Source: an uncultured Alistipes sp. (GTDB lineage Bacteria > Bacteroidota > Bacteroidia > Bacteroidales > Rikenellaceae). Taken from it: a DNA stretch of 10,140 bases. The notes beneath the pieces were generated by a model. It had not been told where the DNA came from. It did no database searches and saw nothing but the letters and a program-made list of their open reading frames with translations. Location: the NCBI GenBank assembly GCA_947178455.1, contig CAMWYI010000057.1, positions 1 to 10,140 of the forward strand, given 5' to 3'. Made by a program: the position numbers and the translations under genes. This document shows, piece after piece, positions 7,495-10,140 of this stretch (within the stretch, counting starts at the first letter, position 1; each line of letters starts with the position of its first letter).

Positions 7495-8316
7495 TTATTC
7501 CTCTTTCTTCACTAACTCGAAGAATCCGCTAATCTCCTGTTGGTCGATAGCTTGACGTACGTTGAACCGTTTGATTTGGTCTTCGTAGCCTTTCTTGGTG
7601 ATTTTGATTTCGATGGTTACGTCGCGCGAGTTCTCGTAGGTCAGACCCAAGATGTTGAACGAACGCGTTTCCTCGAACGGGGTCGTCATCAAGTAGGTTT
7701 CGTTCGTGTTCTTGACTTCGGCCGGAATACTCGAAATTACACGCCAGAAGATGCGTGCCCCGCGCGGGTCGGAGTCGAAGTACCAACGGAGAATCGTGCG
7801 TTCCAACGCCGATTGGCCAGCTTTGTCGCGGCTTACGCGGTTCTGCGCCTCGCCCTGCATGATAGTCGGGTCTTGGTCGTAGATTTTCTGTACGCGCGGG
7901 TCGCGTTTGAACTGGTGGATGACCGTCGTCGGCCACGTGAATCGGGTGTTCTTGTTGATTACGCCCTTTTGCGGCGTCACGGTCGGAGTCAGCAGCTCCT
8001 CGCCTTGCATATAGCCGTCGAGTTCGTAAACCAAGTGGATGCTGCTTTCGTATTGCGTGCGTTTGATAGCGGCATTCAGGCTCTCTCGCTGGACGGGACG
8101 CGAGATGACGCCCGAACAGGGGATGACCGCCACGCCCGGGGTCGACGCACAAATCAAATTGCCGTTCATATAGACGCGCGCACCTGCCGGTTCGCTCATC
8201 AGAGTAATCGTCTGATTGACCGGTGCCGTGTAAAAGGGCCCTTTGGCCGTTGCCGTCGTGCACAGCGCGACGATTGCCAGCATTGCGATGATTGCTTTTT
8301 TCATGATTTTCTGCAT
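7495..8316 (-). CDS. Exported protein with PEGA-like N-terminus and the shared C-terminal module (paralog of the gene at 8335-9117)
   Basis: A 273-residue protein of unknown function. It begins with a signal peptide (MKKAIIAMLAIVALCTTATA, likely cut before KGPF). The start is ATG 8316 or, more typical of a signal peptide, ATG 8304 (residue 5). C19 follows Leu, so it is a poor lipobox and the protein is probably periplasmic or surface-exposed and not lipidated. Residues about 35-62 (SEPAGARVYMNGN, then a TPG turn) resemble a PEGA domain, a small beta fold common in envelope proteins. Residues about 160-273 (RVSRD through SGFFELVKKEE) are nearly the same as the C-terminus of the upstream gene and themselves contain a PEGA-like pattern (DSDPRGARIFWRV, then TTPFEETRSFNI and ITKKGYEDQIKRF). 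The gene starts 18 nt after its paralog stops, so the pair is almost certainly cotranscribed. No enzymatic motif is seen; a structural or binding role is a guess. Confidence 0.85.
   Translation of the reverse strand: MQKIMKKAIIAMLAIVALCTTATAKGPFYTAPVNQTITLMSEPAGARVYMNGNLICASTPGVAVIPCSGVISRPVQRESLNAAIKRTQYESSIHLVYELDGYMQGEELLTPTVTPQKGVINKNTRFTWPTTVIHQFKRDPRVQKIYDQDPTIMQGEAQNRVSRDKAGQSALERTILRWYFDSDPRGARIFWRVISSIPAEVKNTNETYLMTTPFEETRSFNILGLTYENSRDVTIEIKITKKGYEDQIKRFNVRQAIDQQEISGFFELVKKEE
7646..7785. repeat. Direct repeat copy A: 140 bp identical to 8486-8625
   Basis: Every base of 7646-7785 equals the base 840 nt further on (8486-8625). With one mismatch (7645) the identity extends left to 7622. 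The neighbouring 108 bp (7513-7620) differ at 17 positions, many of them at third codon positions. The tract lies within the shared C-terminal module of the two paralogs. Confidence 0.95.
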
Positions 8317-8334
8317 TTTTGAGGTTCGACGTCG

Positions 8335-9117
8335 TTACTCGGCTTTCGGCACCAGCTCGAAGAATCCGCTGATTTCCTGTTGGTCGAGTGCTTGGCGCAC
8401 GTTGAAGCGTTTGATTTGGTCTTCATAGCCGCGCTTGCTGATTTTGATTTCGATTTGCACATCGCGCGAGTTCTCGTAGGTCAGGCCCAAGATGTTGAAC
8501 GAACGCGTTTCCTCGAACGGGGTCGTCATCAAGTAGGTTTCGTTCGTGTTCTTGACTTCGGCCGGAATACTCGAAATTACACGCCAGAAGATGCGTGCCC
8601 CGCGCGGGTCGGAGTCGAAGTACCAGCGGACGATAGCCCGTTCCATGTCGGTCTGGCCCGCACGGTCGCGGCTGACCCGTCCGGCGGGTTCTTGCTGCAT
8701 CGGGCGTGGCAGTTCCACATAGTTGGACGGTTCGTCCTGTTTGCGCTGCATGTGGATGTAGTAGCTGTTGGCATCGGGTTTCATCATGGCACCCGTACCG
8801 GCGTCGATACCCCAAGCAATCAGGTTCGTGAGGTTGATAATCGAAACGGGATTGAAGGTTTTGCGTACGGTCAGCTTGCCGTCTTCGTAGCCTTTGGCTT
8901 TGGCGGTGATTTCGGTGGGGCGGAATCCGCGCTTGACTTTCACCTGCTTGGGGAAATAGACGTTGGTGTAACGCTGGTTGTCGACGGTCAGCTCGACGGG
9001 AACCGTCACCTCGTCGTTTTCGAGGGTGATTCGCTTTTTCGAGCCGCTGAAAATCGTGGCGCATGACGACAGCAGGAGCAGCATCAGGCCGATCGTAATA
9101 ATCCGGATTGTTTTCAT
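8335..9117 (-). CDS. CATIF-type lipoprotein fused to the shared C-terminal module (paralog of the gene at 7495-8316)
   Basis: A 260-residue predicted lipoprotein. MKTIRIITIGLMLLLLSSC gives a clear lipobox with lipidation at C19, followed by ATIFSGSKK; many small Bacteroidota envelope lipoproteins begin with CATIF. A beta-rich domain runs to about residue 123 and ends in LIAWGIDAGTGAMMKPD (near 99-115), a motif usual for such lipoproteins. After a linker of about 25 residues, the shared module starts at GRVSRDRAGQ (near 147) and runs to the end (GFFELVPKAE). ATG 9117 is chosen because the signal peptide starts there; in-frame sequence reaches up to GTG 9267 but runs through a structured leader and encodes nothing signal-like. 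This is the first gene of a two-gene unit. Its likely promoter lies about 310 nt upstream, leaving a long leader that may control expression. The function is unknown; an envelope or cell-surface role is inferred. Confidence 0.87.
   Translation of the reverse strand: MKTIRIITIGLMLLLLSSCATIFSGSKKRITLENDEVTVPVELTVDNQRYTNVYFPKQVKVKRGFRPTEITAKAKGYEDGKLTVRKTFNPVSIINLTNLIAWGIDAGTGAMMKPDANSYYIHMQRKQDEPSNYVELPRPMQQEPAGRVSRDRAGQTDMERAIVRWYFDSDPRGARIFWRVISSIPAEVKNTNETYLMTTPFEETRSFNILGLTYENSRDVQIEIKISKRGYEDQIKRFNVRQALDQQEISGFFELVPKAE
8486..8625. repeat. Direct repeat copy B: 140 bp identical to 7646-7785
   Basis: This is the second copy of the identical tract, in the upstream paralog. The sharp change from no differences to about 16 percent differences at one side, and to low similarity at the other, suggests recent gene conversion and not uniform selection. 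Confidence 0.95.
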
Positions 9118-9134
9118 TTTTTTGAGTTCGGATC

Positions 9135-9146
9135 GGGACCGGTCCC
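9135..9146. repeat. 12-bp perfect palindrome upstream of the lipoprotein gene
   Basis: GGGACCGGTCCC is self-complementary and lies 18 nt before the ATG at 9117, in the 5' leader. It could be a protein-binding site, or a part of the leader that folds over the start region. With no loop bases it is a poor RNA hairpin on its own. Confidence 0.5.
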
Positions 9147-9172
9147 ACGGTCGTGAATTGTTCATGTAGGGG

Positions 9173-9348
9173 CATAAAAAACGTGGGACAATATCTTTGT
9201 TTTCGGTCGCTACGGTCTTCCACAACCATTTCCCCAAAAAACAGAATAAAGCCCACGCGGAAACCACGTGAGCGTCAAACTTTATTCCTTGGGGTCTTGT
9301 AAAAAGTGGAAGTTTTAGCGACCGGAAATAAAAATAACGCTTTTTATG
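9173..9348 (-). ncRNA. Long imperfect hairpin: candidate regulatory leader or small RNA of unknown family
   Basis: The two ends are near-complementary: CATAAAAAACGT (9173-9184) with ACGCTTTTTATG (9337-9348); TATCTTTGTTTT (9192-9203) with GAAATAAAAATA (9325-9336), after a 7-nt bulge; CGGTCGCTA (9204-9212) with TAGCGACCG (9316-9324); CTTCCAC with GTGGAAG (about 9306-9312); CCCCAA (9232-9237) with TTGGGG (9289-9294); AATAAA with TTTATT; and an apical 10-bp stem 9251-9260/9264-9273. In the minus-strand RNA the apical stem is fully paired with two U-G pairs and a UUU loop, while the plus strand would have two C-A mismatches. That favours the minus-strand transcript, the same direction as the upstream promoter. 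A single long rod with an internal bubble recalls 6S RNA, but I cannot identify it as such. It lies in the leader of the lipoprotein gene. Confidence 0.5.
9236..9286 (-). terminator. Possible intrinsic terminator or attenuator inside the leader
   Basis: In minus-strand RNA, AAUAAA (9286 side) pairs with UUUAUU (9245 side) around a 10-bp GC-rich stem with a UUU loop. It is followed by CUG and six U residues (9241-9236). A second U6 run ends the long hairpin at 9181-9176. Either could stop transcription before the lipoprotein gene. A 7-nt bulge on the 5' side and the three bases before the U run make it imperfect. Confidence 0.4.
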
Positions 9349-9352
9349 TAAC

Positions 9353-9372
9353 CGGCAGGCAACATCCTGCCG
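9353..9372 (-). other. Stem-loop in the leader
   Basis: CGGCAGG (9353-9359) and CCTGCCG (9366-9372) form a perfect 7-bp stem around a 6-nt loop. It lies just 5' of the long hairpin in the minus-strand transcript and is not followed by a U tract, so it is not a terminator. Confidence 0.6.
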
Positions 9373-9412
9373 AAATGAATCTGTGTAAAGTTTTCTGTTA
9401 TTTAATCATAGG

Positions 9413-9426
9413 CAATACGGGTATTG
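9413..9426 (-). other. Stem-loop near the predicted 5' end of the transcript
   Basis: CAATAC (9413-9418) and GTATTG (9421-9426) are complementary around two bases; in RNA a 5-bp stem with a 4-base loop is realistic. It begins within a few nt of the predicted start (about 9429-9432) and may protect the 5' end. Confidence 0.45.
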
Positions 9427-9435
9427 GTTCGGATG

Positions 9436-9467
9436 CAAATATAACATAAACCGAAAAGACCGCCAAA
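9436..9467 (-). promoter_or_regulatory. Bacteroidota-type promoter for the paralog pair and its leader
   Basis: On the minus strand TTTG (9467-9464), 20 nt, then TATATTTG (9443-9436) match both consensus elements with ideal spacing. The predicted start is about 9429-9432, some 310 nt before the lipoprotein ATG. I found no TAnnTTTG closer to that gene on this strand. Confidence 0.75.
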
Positions 9468-9500
9468 TTTTATTCGATTGGGCTGTGTCTTTTCGGTTTA
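9447..9500. repeat. Perfect 14-bp inverted repeat overlapping the promoter
   Basis: TAAACCGAAAAGAC (9447-9460) and GTCTTTTCGGTTTA (9487-9500) are exact reverse complements, 26 bp apart. One arm fills most of the -33/-7 spacer of the minus-strand promoter; the other lies upstream of the -33 element, which sits in the spacer between the arms. Neither side is followed by a U tract, so an operator is as plausible as a transcription terminator for the preceding gene. Confidence 0.75.
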
Positions 9501-9507
9501 GAGCAAG

Positions 9508-9522
9508 TTGTCGTTGCGACAA
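9508..9522 (-). other. Small hairpin after the 9533-10057 gene
   Basis: TTGTCG and CGACAA form a 6-bp stem with a 3-base loop, extendable by AG/CT beyond one bulged A. It starts 11 nt beyond the stop codon of the gene to its right but lacks a U tract, so any terminator role is uncertain. Confidence 0.35.
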
Positions 9523-9532
9523 ACTCCGGTGT

Positions 9533-10057
9533 TTATTCTTGTGCTGCGGCTTCCGCGCTGTCGATGGCGAACGCCGAGACGATGACCATTTTTTCGTCTA
9601 CGTTGTTCGGGTTCGATACGATGACGCCGTATTCGCCTGCGGGCGTCTGGTCGAACGTCAGTTGATAGGAGCTTTCGCCGTACTTTTTAGCCGTGAACGG
9701 CAGGTATTCCATTTGATTGGAGGTTACCGTGAACGTCCCTGCTGCTGCGATGACGGCCGAACGCTGTTTTTTGTTCGCTTTCAGACGGAACACCCGTACG
9801 ATAGACATCGGGTCGGCCTTGTTGTCTTTGGCCCGAACTACCAGCGACACGGGTTCGCCTGCACGGAACCGAACTCCGGCCCGACCTCCGTCGATGATGA
9901 CTTTGGTCTTTGCTTTGTTGACTGCGAATCCGGCTACATAGACGCTGCCGCCGGTGCGCAGCTGCACGTTGTGCTTTTCGAGTTTTTTGGCCGAGCCGTC
10001 GGGGAATACCCCCATTACTTCGCCTTCAAAATCGGGTTCGAGGTTCTGTGCCGTCAC
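9533..10057 (-). CDS. Uncharacterised, probably exported beta-rich protein with uncertain 5' end
   Basis: The frame codes for about 174 residues from GTG 10057 to TAA 9533. It is not a family I can name. The sequence is beta-rich with hydrophobic/polar alternation (GGSVYVAGFAVN, GEPVSLVVRAKDN, then DPMSIVRVFRLKANKKQR near 82-99, and TPAGEYGVIVSNPNN near 138-152). This pattern recalls secreted Bacteroidota proteins of unknown function, which normally carry a signal peptide. None is present in this frame: upstream the frame stays open to the window edge (PVPAAGHGRWCGGGYVTAQ), but with no ATG, GTG or TTG. A signal-like start exists one frame away at ATG 10116. The true start may therefore be GTG 10057, may lie outside the window, or may be broken by a frameshift. 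The gene ends 33 nt before the inverted repeat and is read in the same direction as the paralog pair. Confidence 0.7.
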   Translation of the reverse strand: MTAQNLEPDFEGEVMGVFPDGSAKKLEKHNVQLRTGGSVYVAGFAVNKAKTKVIIDGGRAGVRFRAGEPVSLVVRAKDNKADPMSIVRVFRLKANKKQRSAVIAAAGTFTVTSNQMEYLPFTAKKYGESSYQLTFDQTPAGEYGVIVSNPNNVDEKMVIVSAFAIDSAEAAAQE

Positions 10058-10116
10058 ATACCCGCCCCCGCACCACCGGCCATGGCCGGCGGCGGGGACA
10101 GGAGTTTTTTGGGCAT
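10054..10116 (-). other. Possible displaced signal-peptide start of the 9533-10057 gene
   Basis: ATG 10116 opens MPKKLLSPPPAMAGGAGAGM and stops at TGA 10056-10054, overlapping the GTG at 10057. The basic start and small residues resemble a signal peptide, though PPP and the short hydrophobic stretch are poor. One extra base in or near the G5 run (10065-10069) would join it to the downstream frame. Confidence 0.3.
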
Positions 10117-10140
10117 GGTGGTTGGTGGATTTACGTTTGG

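Larger units (their letters stand above)
9118..9532. other. 415-nt non-coding gap with promoter, inverted repeats and structured leader
   Basis: No convincing gene lies here. Read on the minus strand it holds, in order: a small hairpin after the preceding gene (9508-9522), a perfect 14-bp inverted repeat (9447-9500), a promoter (9436-9467), a 6-bp hairpin near the predicted transcript start (9413-9426), a 7-bp hairpin (9353-9372), a long imperfect hairpin (9173-9348) and a palindrome (9135-9146). It is AT-rich relative to its neighbours. Confidence 0.85.

Noticed and set aside
9192..9199. TATCTTTG on the plus strand as a promoter -7 element
   Set aside because: No TTTG or TTG lies 19-20 nt upstream and there is no plus-strand gene to its right; it is explained as part of the long hairpin arm.
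9118..9267. Extension of the lipoprotein gene to GTG 9267
   Set aside because: The added 50 residues run through the RNA-like hairpin region, and the clear signal peptide begins at ATG 9117.
9173..9348. MITE or insertion-sequence remnant based on its inverted-repeat ends
   Set aside because: No target-site duplication is visible at the borders and no transposase remnant is present; nested pairing along its whole length fits an RNA structure better. A genome-wide copy search could reopen this.
9447..9500. Invertible promoter (phase variation) flanked by the 14-bp repeats
   Set aside because: The 26-bp spacer is too short for known invertible promoter segments and contains only the -33 box; no recombinase gene is in the window.

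Overview
The window looks like a chromosomal segment of a high-GC Bacteroidota bacterium, most plausibly Alistipes or another Rikenellaceae. I infer this from three things. The genes are GC-rich but separated by AT-rich gaps. Three promoters match the Bacteroidota form TTTG-N19/20-TAnnTTTG instead of the E. coli form. The gene set is typical of the phylum: a TonB-dependent receptor, an M49 dipeptidyl peptidase III lipoprotein, an M20C aminoacyl-histidine dipeptidase and a CATIF-type lipoprotein. The genus is a guess from composition and gene content; no database comparison was possible.

Layout. The left block is read leftwards from position 4800: pepD (4800-3349), a TonB-dependent outer-membrane receptor (3336-880) and obgE (858 to beyond the left edge). 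The gaps are 12 and 21 nt, so this looks like one transcription unit. A 55-bp gap (4801-4855) carries two face-to-face promoters whose elements interlock. The other promoter drives ispF (4856-5371) and, 8 nt later, an M49 peptidase lipoprotein (5380-7410). That unit ends at a GC-rich bidirectional terminator (7433-7461).

The right block is read leftwards: an unrecognised, probably exported protein (10057-9533, with a doubtful 5' end), a 415-nt non-coding gap, then two paralogous envelope proteins (9117-8335 and 8316-7495). The paralogs have different N-terminal modules, a CATIF lipoprotein domain and a PEGA-like domain, and share a C-terminal module of about 110 residues. Part of that module is identical at the DNA level over 140 bp, which suggests gene conversion. 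The non-coding gap holds a near-consensus promoter about 310 nt upstream of the first paralog, a perfect 14-bp inverted repeat around its -33 element, and a leader that folds into two small hairpins and one long (~176 nt) imperfect hairpin. This leader or small RNA is the least explained part of the window.

Functional reading. pepD, the M49 lipoprotein and the receptor fit peptide and nutrient acquisition by a gut asaccharolytic or proteolytic bacterium. ispF (isoprenoid synthesis) and obgE (ribosome-associated GTPase) are housekeeping genes in the same two divergent units. I see no mobile element, CRISPR array, tRNA or rRNA, and no clear defence system.
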